Source: Christensenella sp. UBA3792
Lineage (GTDB): Bacteria > Bacillota > Clostridia > Christensenellales > CAG-138
Reading direction: 5' to 3'
Assembly (NCBI GenBank): GCA_002369195.1
Contig: DFEW01000020.1
Location: forward strand, 1 to 24,757
DNA length: 24,757 bases
Shown: piece after piece, positions 8,447-15,318 of the stretch
Layout: the number at the start of each line of letters is the position of its first letter
Numbering within the stretch: the first letter of the stretch is position 1
Notes under the pieces: model-generated
Told to the model about the DNA's origin: nothing
Databases searched by the model: none
Seen by the model: only the letters and a program-made list of their open reading frames with translations
Program-made: the position numbers and the translations under genes

Positions 8447-9066
8447 AAATCCTGCTGCTTTCCGACGAACCGGAGCCCCTGTTTTGGGACTATTACCGCC
8501 CGGGACGGCTCGACGGGTTCGATCTCATTCTGTCCGCCGGCGATCTCGACGCGGAGTATCTGAGCTTTCTGGTGACGATGGCGCACGCGCCGCTTTTGTA
8601 CGTGCACGGCAATCACGACGGGGGCTACGAGGTGCATCCGCCGGAGGGCTGCGACTGCATCGAGGACAAGCTCGTGACCGTCAACGGTCTGCGCATCCTC
8701 GGGCTCGGCGGCAGCGCCGTCTACAGCCGCGGACCGCATCAGTACACCGAGCGGCAGATGCGCCGGCGCATCCGCAAGCTCAACCTGCGCGTGCGGCTCC
8801 ACAAGGGCGTCGACATCGTGCTGACGCACGCCGCCCCGCACGAGCACGGCGACGACACGGATTACGCGCATCGCGGGTTCGAAGCATTCGTTCCGATGCT
8901 CGACCGCTGGAAGCCGCGCATTCTCGCGCACGGACACGTCCACCTGCGCTACGGCATCCCGCGCGAACGCACCTACGGCAGCACGCGCATCATCAACGCA
9001 TGCGGTTACACCGTGATCGAGATCGATCCCGATCCGTCGCAAGCAGCAAAAACGCACATCTACTGA
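8443..9066 (+). CDS. Metallophosphoesterase family protein
   Basis: This 207-residue protein has the calcineurin-like phosphoesterase motifs in order: LLLSDEPEPLFWDYY at the N-terminus, SAGDLDAEYL, YVHGNHDGG, LTHAAPHEHGD and AHGHVHLRYG. These build a two-metal site for phosphoester hydrolysis. The usual D-x-H of the first motif is D-x-P here (SDEPEP); I recognise this form from a Clostridia subfamily, so the protein is probably active. The ATG at 8443 overlaps the previous gene's TGA by 4 nt, so the two are translationally coupled. The substrate is unknown; a nucleotide or nucleic-acid phosphoester would fit its partner. A terminator follows at once. Confidence 0.9.
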   Translation: MKILLLSDEPEPLFWDYYRPGRLDGFDLILSAGDLDAEYLSFLVTMAHAPLLYVHGNHDGGYEVHPPEGCDCIEDKLVTVNGLRILGLGGSAVYSRGPHQYTERQMRRRIRKLNLRVRLHKGVDIVLTHAAPHEHGDDTDYAHRGFEAFVPMLDRWKPRILAHGHVHLRYGIPRERTYGSTRIINACGYTVIEIDPDPSQAAKTHIY

Positions 9067-9090
9067 GAGCCCTTTCGGGCTCTTTTTCTT
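9066..9090 (+). terminator. Terminator after the metallophosphoesterase
   Basis: AGAGCCC-tttc-GGGCTCT (9066-9083), then TTTTTCTTT. The stem begins at the last base of the stop codon. Confidence 0.9.
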
Positions 9091-9101
9091 TCCCCGCTTT
9101 C

Positions 9102-9131
9102 TTGACAGCACACGCATTGTCGTTGTATGAT
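9102..9131 (+). promoter_or_regulatory. Predicted promoter of the tcdA operon
   Basis: Perfect -35 TTGACA (9102-9107), an 18-nt spacer and TATGAT (9126-9131). The leader would be about 25 nt, which excludes the in-frame ATG at 9127 as a start. Confidence 0.75.
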
Positions 9132-9162
9132 AATATATTATGAAATCATGATGGAGAAACCT

Positions 9163-9891
9163 ATGACGGACCAGTTTTCAAGGACCAGACTGCTGCTGGG
9201 CGAAGCGGGCATGCAGAAGCTGCAGCGCGCGCGCGTTGCGGTGTTCGGGCTCGGCGGCGTCGGCAGCTATGTTGTGGAGGCGCTCGCGCGAAGCGGCGTC
9301 GGCACCCTCGATCTCATCGACAACGACCGCATCTCCCTCACCAACCTGAACCGCCTTCTCTACGCCACGCACGAGAACATCGGACGGCTCAAGACGGAGG
9401 TCGTTTCCGAGCGGATCAAGGCGATTTGTCCGCAAACTGTCGTGCATACATTTACGTATTTTTATACAGATGAAACTGCATGCAATTTTGACTTTAAACA
9501 ATACGACTACGTGGCGGATGCGATCGACACCGTCGCCGGAAAGTTGTCGCTTGCCGAGCAGGCGCACGCGGCGAACGTGCCGATCATCAGCTGCATGGGC
9601 GCGGGCAACAAGCTCGATCCGACGGCATTCAAGGTCGCGGACGTTCAAAAGACGAGCGTGTGTCCGCTTGCGCGCGTGATGCGACGCGAACTCAAAAAGC
9701 GCGGCATCCCCCACCTCAAGGTCGTATACTCCGAGGAGATGCCGATCGTGCCGTTCTCCGAGGAGCCGTCCGACCCCGACCTCGACCCGTGCAGCAAGCG
9801 GCAGACGCCCGGAAGCTGCGCGTTCGTGCCGAGCGTTGCGGGACTCGTTCTGGCGGGTGAAATCATCCGCGATCTGATCAAAGCACCGTAA
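9163..9891 (+). CDS. tcdA: tRNA threonylcarbamoyladenosine dehydratase
   Basis: This 242-residue protein is of the ThiF/MoeB/HesA E1-like fold. TcdA closes the t6A side chain at tRNA position 37 to cyclic ct6A using ATP. The nucleotide loop VAVFGLGGVGSYVVEAL is near residues 25-41, followed by DNDRISLTNLNRL, the adenylating-site segment NLNR, and DAIDTVAGK. The C-terminal part has SCMGAGNKLDP, the motif KTSVCPLARVMRRELKKRG typical of TcdA, and CSKRQTPGSCAFVPSVAGL. I chose ATG 9163 because GGAG (9153-9156) lies 6 nt before it; upstream in-frame ATGs lie in the promoter or lack a ribosome site. The ABC gene begins 13 nt after it. Confidence 0.93.
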   Translation: MTDQFSRTRLLLGEAGMQKLQRARVAVFGLGGVGSYVVEALARSGVGTLDLIDNDRISLTNLNRLLYATHENIGRLKTEVVSERIKAICPQTVVHTFTYFYTDETACNFDFKQYDYVADAIDTVAGKLSLAEQAHAANVPIISCMGAGNKLDPTAFKVADVQKTSVCPLARVMRRELKKRGIPHLKVVYSEEMPIVPFSEEPSDPDLDPCSKRQTPGSCAFVPSVAGLVLAGEIIRDLIKAP

Positions 9892-9904
9892 AGGAGGAAC
9901 GCAT

Positions 9905-11746
9905 ATGCCGGGACCGATGGGACCGATGAACCCGCGCGGATTTCTGACCGAAGACGAAAAGCAGTCCGTACCGAAGGTGACGGGCAAGCTCATTTTGCGC
10001 ATTCTGTCCTACCTGAAGCCCTACTGGTTCCAGTTTCTGCTCGTATTTTTAGCGATTCTGGTCTCGGCGGGCGTAGGCCTTCTGCCCAGCATCATCACCG
10101 GTAAAATCGTCGATGAAGCGCTGGTCGGACGCAATATGAAGCTGCTCATCGAGCTGCTGATCGCGGCGTTTTTGACGCTGACGCTGTCCGAGGTGATCGG
10201 CGTGCTCGAAAGCTACATCAACGCGTGGATCAGCAACCGGATCATTTTCGACATGAAAAACCAGATGTACGACCATCTGCAGCACATGCCGCACTCGTTC
10301 TTTACGAGCGAAAAGCAGGGCGACATCATCACGCGCATGAACTCCGATATTTCCGGCGTCAGCAGCGTGATTTCTGGCACTTTGTCGAGCATCGTCAGCA
10401 ACATTGCGGTCGTCGTAACGACGCTCGTCGCGCTGTTTACGATGAGCTGGCAGCTCGCGCTGGTCGGCATCGTCGTGATCCCCCTTCTCATCCTGCCGAC
10501 GCGCTCCGCAGGCCGCACGCGCTGGAAGCTTTTGTCCGAAAGTCAGGCGAAAAACGACGAAATGAACCAGCTTGTAAACGAAACGCTGTCCGTTTCCGGT
10601 TCGCTGCTCGTCAAGCTGTTCACCCGTGAGAAGCGCGAAATGCAGCGCTTCCACGACGTCAACGAGGAAGTCACCAAGCTTGCGATGAAGGAGCAGCGCA
10701 GCGGCAAGTGGTTCCGCGTGCTGATGGGCATGTTCACGCAGCTCGGGCCGCTGCTCATCTACTTTGCGGGCGGATACTTCATCATCACCAAGTCCGATCC
10801 GACCCTCACCGTCGGCACGATTACGGCGAGCGTGGCGCTCATCAACCGCCTTTACCGCCCGATCCAGTCGCTGCTGAACATCCACGTGGACTTTACGCGC
10901 TCTCTCGCGCTCTTTACGCGCATTTTCGACTACTTTGATATGATTCCCTCTATCAGGCAGCCGGAGCACGCTAAACGGCCTCTGGTGAAGCGTGCGGACA
11001 TCCGCTATGAACACGTCGCGTTCTCCTACACGCCCGAAAAGCAGATTCTGACCGATATCGACTTCACCGTGCCCGCCGGCAAGATGTACGCCGTGGTCGG
11101 ACCGTCCGGCTCCGGCAAATCGACGATCGTGAACCTGCTTCCCCGTCTCTACGACGTGGATGCGGGCAGCGTGAAGATCGGCGACACCGACGTGCGCGAG
11201 ATCGACCTCGATTACCTGCGCCGCAGCATCGGCGTGGTCACACAAGATTCGTACCTGTTCAACGGTACGATCCGCGAAAACCTCCTGTACGCGAAGGAAA
11301 CCGCCACCGAAGAGGAGCTTTGGGAGGCGTGCAGAAGCGCGAATTTAGAAGAGTTTTTGGCGAATCAGCCCGACGGACTCGATACGATCGTCGGAAACCG
11401 CGGTCTCAAGATGTCCGGCGGCGAAAAGCAGCGCCTTTCGATCGCGCGCGTGATCCTGAAGGACCCGCGGATCCTGATCCTCGACGAGGCGACCTCCGCC
11501 CTCGATTCGATCTCCGAAAGCGCGATTCAGAGCGCGCTGGAGCGCCTGATGGAGGGACGCACGAGCATCGTGATCGCGCACCGTCTTTCGACGATTCTGA
11601 AGGCGGACCGGATCCTCGTCGTGCGCGACGGCGTGATCGCGGAGCAGGGCTCGCACGACGAGCTGCTGGCCCTGAACGGCACCTATCGCGAGCTGTACGA
11701 AACGCAGTTCCGGCAGGTAATTGAACGGGAAACCGATAAAATTTGA
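9905..11746 (+). CDS. ABC exporter, fused membrane and ATPase domains (MsbA/LmrA type)
   Basis: This 613-residue protein has a six-helix exporter membrane domain (residues about 25-330) with typical segments such as FFTSEKQGDIITRMNSDI. The ATPase domain follows: Walker A GPSGSGKST near residue 400, Q-loop VTQDSYLFNGTIRENL, signature MSGGEKQRLSIAR near 503, Walker B RILILDEATSALD near 525 and H-loop IAHRLST near 560. All catalytic residues are present. As a single half-transporter with no adjoining partner it is probably a homodimer exporting a lipid, drug or peptide; the substrate cannot be told. The start MPGPMGPMNPRGF is Gly/Pro/Met-rich, as in several exporters of this type. A strong AAAGGAGG precedes the ATG. 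It lies in an operon with tcdA and the next hydrolase. Confidence 0.94.
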   Translation: MPGPMGPMNPRGFLTEDEKQSVPKVTGKLILRILSYLKPYWFQFLLVFLAILVSAGVGLLPSIITGKIVDEALVGRNMKLLIELLIAAFLTLTLSEVIGVLESYINAWISNRIIFDMKNQMYDHLQHMPHSFFTSEKQGDIITRMNSDISGVSSVISGTLSSIVSNIAVVVTTLVALFTMSWQLALVGIVVIPLLILPTRSAGRTRWKLLSESQAKNDEMNQLVNETLSVSGSLLVKLFTREKREMQRFHDVNEEVTKLAMKEQRSGKWFRVLMGMFTQLGPLLIYFAGGYFIITKSDPTLTVGTITASVALINRLYRPIQSLLNIHVDFTRSLALFTRIFDYFDMIPSIRQPEHAKRPLVKRADIRYEHVAFSYTPEKQILTDIDFTVPAGKMYAVVGPSGSGKSTIVNLLPRLYDVDAGSVKIGDTDVREIDLDYLRRSIGVVTQDSYLFNGTIRENLLYAKETATEEELWEACRSANLEEFLANQPDGLDTIVGNRGLKMSGGEKQRLSIARVILKDPRILILDEATSALDSISESAIQSALERLMEGRTSIVIAHRLSTILKADRILVVRDGVIAEQGSHDELLALNGTYRELYETQFRQVIERETDKI

Positions 11747-11766
11747 CGAAGGATAAAGGATTTTCG

Positions 11767-12726
11767 ATGAAAAAGAGCCGGATCGTCGCCATCGTGCTTG
11801 GCATTTTCTGCGGGGTGCTGCTGTTTCACGCGGTATTCGCATTCTGCGCCGTCGGGCTCTTTTTCCGCGTTTTCTACGCCCGCTACGACACGTTCTGCCC
11901 CACCGATCTGACCGTAAACGACCTGCATGTTCCGGTCGAGCCGGTCGCCTTCCATGCGTACGGAAACACGCTGAACGGGCTTATGATCGGCGACGGCGGC
12001 AAGGGCGTGATCGTCATCTCGCACGGCATGCGCAGCGGCATGGACGCGCACTTTGCGGAGGCGGAATACTTCGCCGAAAACGGCTATACGGCATTCGTAT
12101 TCGACGGCACCGGCACCCGCACGAGCGAGGGCGATTCACGCAGAAGCGTGTCGTTTGCGCGCGACGATCTGGAGGCCGCGCTCGACTGGCTTGCGTCGAG
12201 CAAATATGCCGGATTTCCGGTGTTTTTGTACGGTCACAGCTCCGGCGGCTACGCGGCTGCCGCGCTGCTCGAACGCGCCGATGCGGCGGCAATTCTCTGC
12301 GCGTTTGACGATCCGATCGACACGATGTGCGACACCGCCATGCCGTACGTGGGATACCTGAGCGAGCTGCAGCGCCCGTTTCTGGCGCTTTGGAACCGCA
12401 TCGAAGCGGGTGCGGACGCCAACGAAAGCGCGAGCGCGCGCATCAACGAAACGGACGTTCCCGTGCTGATCGTCGGTGCAAGCGAAGACGCCGTGATCCC
12501 GAACGACGATTCGCTGTATCTGCACGCCGATGCGATCACCGATCCGAACGCGACGTGCCTTCTGTGGGACGGCGGGCATTCCGACCTATGGCTCTCCCCC
12601 GACGCGCTTTCCTACCGCGCTTCTATGTCGGATGCATCGGTCGAATCGATCGACCGCGCACGGTACAACAGCATCGATCCGGCATTTCTGGACGCCGTAC
12701 TCGCCTTCTTCGACGCCTGCCTGTAA
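11767..12726 (+). CDS. Membrane-anchored alpha/beta hydrolase
   Basis: This is a 319-residue protein. Residues about 5-36 form one hydrophobic helix (VAIVLGIFCGVLLFHAVFAF), so the catalytic domain is probably anchored at the outer face of the membrane. The domain has VIVISHGMRSG (oxyanion region), the nucleophile elbow GHSSGG with Ser158, the acid Asp241 in GASEDAVIP and His271 in GGHSD. This is a full catalytic triad of the BAAT/dienelactone-hydrolase-like group. I chose ATG 11767 because AAAGGA lies 6 nt before it; a TTG at 11743 overlaps the previous stop and has no ribosome site. It lies 20 nt after the ABC exporter gene, which hints that it may process something the exporter handles. The substrate is unknown. 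Confidence 0.88.
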   Translation: MKKSRIVAIVLGIFCGVLLFHAVFAFCAVGLFFRVFYARYDTFCPTDLTVNDLHVPVEPVAFHAYGNTLNGLMIGDGGKGVIVISHGMRSGMDAHFAEAEYFAENGYTAFVFDGTGTRTSEGDSRRSVSFARDDLEAALDWLASSKYAGFPVFLYGHSSGGYAAAALLERADAAAILCAFDDPIDTMCDTAMPYVGYLSELQRPFLALWNRIEAGADANESASARINETDVPVLIVGASEDAVIPNDDSLYLHADAITDPNATCLLWDGGHSDLWLSPDALSYRASMSDASVESIDRARYNSIDPAFLDAVLAFFDACL

Positions 12727-12730
12727 ACGA

Positions 12731-12760
12731 AAAAAACTCCCCGAAACCGGGGAGTTTTTT
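12731..12760. terminator. Bidirectional terminator between convergent genes
   Basis: AAAAAACTCCCC-gaaacc-GGGGAGTTTTTT is symmetric, with a T run at the 3' side on either strand. It ends the tcdA-ABC-hydrolase operon on plus and the zinc-ribbon gene on minus. Confidence 0.93.
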
Positions 12761-12768
12761 GATGCGGA

Positions 12769-13308
12769 TCAATAGTAGTAACCGACCGAGCTGCCTCCGT
12801 TCGAAACGCCCAGAATGACGCCGAAAACCAGCGCCAGAACTGCGATCACCGTCAGCACGATGCCGAGGATCAGACCGACCGTCGCCAAGATGTTTCCGAC
12901 CTTCGCTTTTCCGGACAGCGTATAGCCCTCCGCAACGTACTTCTTGACCTTTCCCTTGGCGATCGCCGAGAAGATGATGCCGAGAAAGCTGAAGTAGAAC
13001 GAGCAGGCAAACGCGATGCCCAGAATGCCGAATACCAGAATCGATTTGGACAGCGGAGAATCCGCCTGTTTCGGCTGTACGACCGGCGCTTCATAGACCG
13101 GCGCCTGCGGCTGTGCGTAGACGGGTGCCTGCGGCTGCGCGTATACGGGTTCCTCCGCGGCTTTTACGGTCTCCTCAACGGGTTTTACGGGCTCTTCAGC
13201 TGCCTGCGTGACCGTTTCGACGACATTCGGAACGACGACCTGCGTGCCGCAATTGGGGCAGAATTTGACGCCCTCTTCCAACAAAGTTCCACAATTTTGG
13301 CAGAACAT
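12769..13308 (-). CDS. Zinc-ribbon membrane protein with Gln/Pro repeats
   Basis: This is a 179-residue protein. Residues 1-22 are a zinc ribbon: CQNCG and CPNCG (four Cys). A low-complexity linker follows, rich in Glu, Pro and Val, with the repeat VYAQPQAP twice. The C-terminal half has two hydrophobic stretches (LVFGILGIAFACSFYFSFLG; TVGLILGIVLTVIAVLALV) around a basic loop and GKAKVGNILA. It resembles DUF4190-like small membrane proteins. The ATG at 13308 has AAAGGAGG 7 nt before it; the 16 upstream in-frame codons are rejected because they cover the ribosome site. It is a close relative of the genes at 13402-13878 and 14995-15288. Its function is unknown; the zinc ribbon may bind a partner protein. 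Confidence 0.85.
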   Translation of the reverse strand: MFCQNCGTLLEEGVKFCPNCGTQVVVPNVVETVTQAAEEPVKPVEETVKAAEEPVYAQPQAPVYAQPQAPVYEAPVVQPKQADSPLSKSILVFGILGIAFACSFYFSFLGIIFSAIAKGKVKKYVAEGYTLSGKAKVGNILATVGLILGIVLTVIAVLALVFGVILGVSNGGSSVGYYY

Positions 13309-13341
13309 TGCAAGTTTCCTCCTTTGCAAGAATTCGGATTG

Positions 13342-13370
13342 ATTATAGCATGCCAAAAGCGCCGTCGCAA
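13342..13370 (-). promoter_or_regulatory. Predicted promoter of the first zinc-ribbon gene
   Basis: On the minus strand, -35 TTGCGA (13370-13365), a 17-nt spacer and a perfect TATAAT (13347-13342). It has the same -35 hexamer as the surface-protein promoter. Confidence 0.65.
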
Positions 13371-13401
13371 CGGTTTTTTGGGCAATTTATGCGTCGGATT
13401 C

Positions 13402-13878
13402 TCAATACATTCCGTTGTTTTTCGTCACAATTCCGAAGATGAACAGGGCGATGAACAGCAGTGTGAACACGCATACGACGATGCTGACGATCAGCCCGAC
13501 GAGCGACACGATCCTGCCAATCTGCGCGAAGATGCCGGAGACCTTCGCCTTTCCGGTCAGGTTCTGCCCGCCGATCTGATATCCCGCATTGACGAATCTG
13601 CGCGCCATACCCCTTGCAATCGCGCTGAACACCAGCCCGATGAGGCACGTATACGGAATCCAGCCCAGTACCGCGCCGACGTCGGCGAAGATAAACAGCG
13701 TCAGCGCCTTGGAAAAGCCGTTGTCGGATGCCGGTGCAGCGACCGTTTCCCCGCTCGTTTGCCTTTGCGGCTCCGTCATTTGCTGCATTTGAACGCCGGA
13801 AGCCGCGACCGGCGCACCGCATTCGGGACAAAACTTTACATTCTCCTGCAATTGTGCGCCGCAATTTTCGCAAAACAT
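13402..13878 (-). CDS. Zinc-ribbon membrane protein, second paralogue
   Basis: This is a 158-residue protein. It begins MFCENCGAQLQENVKFCPECG, a four-Cys zinc ribbon nearly the same as in the neighbouring gene. A short Gln/Met/Thr-rich linker leads to two hydrophobic regions (LTLFIFADVGAVLGWIPYTC; IVSLVGLIVSIVVCVFTLLF) with the family loop LTGKAKVSGIFAQIG between them. The ATG at 13878 follows GAGGAGG by about 8 nt. No clear terminator separates it from the next gene on the same strand, so some read-through is possible. Its function is unknown; the tandem arrangement suggests duplication. Confidence 0.85.
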   Translation of the reverse strand: MFCENCGAQLQENVKFCPECGAPVAASGVQMQQMTEPQRQTSGETVAAPASDNGFSKALTLFIFADVGAVLGWIPYTCLIGLVFSAIARGMARRFVNAGYQIGGQNLTGKAKVSGIFAQIGRIVSLVGLIVSIVVCVFTLLFIALFIFGIVTKNNGMY

Positions 13879-13909
13879 AGTCGATTTCCTCCTCGTTTTT
13901 GTCGCCGTC

Positions 13910-13938
13910 AGTATACCATGCTGCGCGGTTTTGCGCAA
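13910..13938 (-). promoter_or_regulatory. Predicted promoter of the second zinc-ribbon gene
   Basis: On the minus strand, -35 TTGCGC (13938-13933), a 17-nt spacer and TATACT (13915-13910). Confidence 0.55.
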
Positions 13939-14055
13939 GGAAATCCCTCCAAAACCCCTTTTTTGCCCCCTTCGAACGCCGATTTGCTCCGTTTACCCCT
14001 GTTATATTCCCTTCTTTTCCCAACTGCTGGTTGTATTTTTAACCGATATTTGATA

Positions 14056-14084
14056 TTGCCTTTTTTGGGGTCCTCAGTTATAAT
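14056..14084 (+). promoter_or_regulatory. Predicted promoter of the XRE regulator gene
   Basis: TTGCCT (14056-14061), a 17-nt spacer and a perfect TATAAT (14079-14084), 34 bp before the ATG. Confidence 0.65.
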
Positions 14085-14096
14085 ACAAATGACCCC
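14067..14096. promoter_or_regulatory. Operator-like inverted repeat around the XRE gene's -10 box
   Basis: GGGGTC (14067-14072) and GACCCC (14091-14096) are perfect inverted arms, 18 bp apart, centred on the -10 box TATAAT. Binding here would block the promoter. Autorepression by the regulator encoded next is the simplest reading, and is inference. Confidence 0.4.
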
Positions 14097-14117
14097 GAAT
14101 CGGAAAGGAGAATCGCG

Positions 14118-14918
14118 ATGCACATCGGCGCAAAGATCAGATTGCTGCGAAAAGAGCGCAAGGTGACGCAGGAATCGCTTGCTTCCTATCTGCATATTTC
14201 GTCGCAGGCGGTCAGCAAGTGGGAAACCGGCGCCTCCTCCCCCGACATCGACTTGCTGCCGCGGATCGCGATTTACTTCAACGTCTCGCTCGATCAGCTG
14301 CTGGACTTCGAACAGCGTCGCGTGACAGCGCAAATCAACGCCATTTTGGACGAATGCGAGGAACAGAGCCAAGGCGACCCGAATCAGGCGGAAACGTTTC
14401 TCAAGAGCGCTCTTGAGCGCTATCCGAACAGCGACCTGCTGCTCGTTCGCCTGTTGTACGCCCTTCAGGAGCAAAACGGCGATCACCGGCGCAGTTCGGA
14501 GATTCTGGAGATCGGCGAACGGCTTCTGACGTGGACGCAGGAGGACGAGATTCGCATCGACGTGTACCGCATCCTTGCGGAAACGTGCGCGGGGCTCGGC
14601 GAGGACGCGATGGCGGAGTATTATCTTTCGAAGATTCCGGCGCTGAGCTTCTTTTCCTACGAGATCGCAGCGGCGGTGCGGCACGGAAAGGCGCGGCTCG
14701 AGCAGATCGCGCTTGCGGAGGGGCTTTGCATCGACAAGCTCGTGTGTCTTCTCGCGATGCGCAAGGAGGAGGAAACCGATCCGGTGCGCAGGAACGTGAT
14801 CGACCGGCAGGCGCACGAGCTGCTCAGCTATCTGAGGCGCTACCCCTCCTACCGCGAACCTGCGCGGATCATGGAATGGCATTGGGATAACGGCAACATC
14901 ATGCAGATCTACCAATAA
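14118..14918 (+). CDS. XRE-family transcriptional regulator with helical C-terminal domain
   Basis: This is a 266-residue protein. Residues 1-65 are a helix-turn-helix of the lambda-repressor/XRE type (IGAKIRLLRKERKVTQ, then LHISSQAVSKWETGASSPD and the closing segment SLDQLLDF). The remaining 200 residues are helical, with TPR-like features and Leu/Ala/Glu-rich stretches, but no recognised ligand-binding motif. XRE proteins with such tails often sense a peptide or protein partner. GGAAAGGAG stands 7 nt before the ATG. The gene lies between the small membrane-protein genes, and a palindrome spans its promoter, so it may control itself and its neighbours (inference). Confidence 0.9.
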   Translation: MHIGAKIRLLRKERKVTQESLASYLHISSQAVSKWETGASSPDIDLLPRIAIYFNVSLDQLLDFEQRRVTAQINAILDECEEQSQGDPNQAETFLKSALERYPNSDLLLVRLLYALQEQNGDHRRSSEILEIGERLLTWTQEDEIRIDVYRILAETCAGLGEDAMAEYYLSKIPALSFFSYEIAAAVRHGKARLEQIALAEGLCIDKLVCLLAMRKEEETDPVRRNVIDRQAHELLSYLRRYPSYREPARIMEWHWDNGNIMQIYQ

Positions 14919-14931
14919 CAGCGTACAAAAA

Positions 14932-14953
14932 AAAAGCGCCTGCAGGCGCTTTT
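14932..14953. terminator. Bidirectional terminator between the XRE gene and the FakB operon
   Basis: AAAAGCGCC-tgca-GGCGCTTTT is palindromic, with A and T runs on both sides. It ends the XRE gene on plus and the five-gene operon on minus. Confidence 0.88.
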
Positions 14954-14994
14954 ATGTGCTTTAGCTGATTATCTCAGCATGCCGTTTGACAAGA

Positions 14995-15288
14995 TCAGAA
15001 GCCGTATACCTGACTCATCTGCTGACGGAACGCCGGATTCGTTACCATTACGACAACGAGGATCACGGTCACGACGAGGCAGATGATGCTGAATACGAGA
15101 CCCAGCGTGGAAAGGATCTTGCCGACCTTCGCCTTGCCGGTAACAACGCCGTCATTGAGCTGTGCGAACTTCTTCGCCTTGCTCTTGCCGACTGCGCCGA
15201 AGATGATGCCGAGAATGCTGCACTCGGTGAACAGCAAGCTCAGAATACCGAATACCAGAGACTGTGTCGAGAGTTTTTCTTTGTCCAT
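14995..15288 (-). CDS. Small membrane protein, third paralogue without zinc ribbon
   Basis: This 97-residue protein has two hydrophobic segments, SLVFGILSLLFTECSILGII and LSTLGLVFSIICLVVTVILV, with the basic loop KSKAKKFAQ and the motif VTGKAKVGKIL between them. This is the same membrane module as in the two zinc-ribbon proteins nearby, but the zinc ribbon and linker are missing. The ATG at 15288 follows AAGGAGA by 7 nt; an upstream in-frame ATG at 15306 is rejected because it precedes the ribosome site. It is the last gene of the FakB operon, 30 nt after the hydrolase gene. Its function is unknown. Confidence 0.82.
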   Translation of the reverse strand: MDKEKLSTQSLVFGILSLLFTECSILGIIFGAVGKSKAKKFAQLNDGVVTGKAKVGKILSTLGLVFSIICLVVTVILVVVMVTNPAFRQQMSQVYGF

Positions 15289-15318
15289 TGTTGTTCTCCT
15301 TATCATTGTTGTTTTGTA

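Noticed and set aside
9127..9165. Longer start for tcdA at ATG 9127.
   Set aside because: It lies within the -10 box; ATG 9163 has a well-placed GGAG.
10049..11245. A 398-codon minus-strand frame opposite the ABC exporter.
   Set aside because: His/Arg/Asp/Val-rich antisense frame of a highly conserved transporter, so a shadow.
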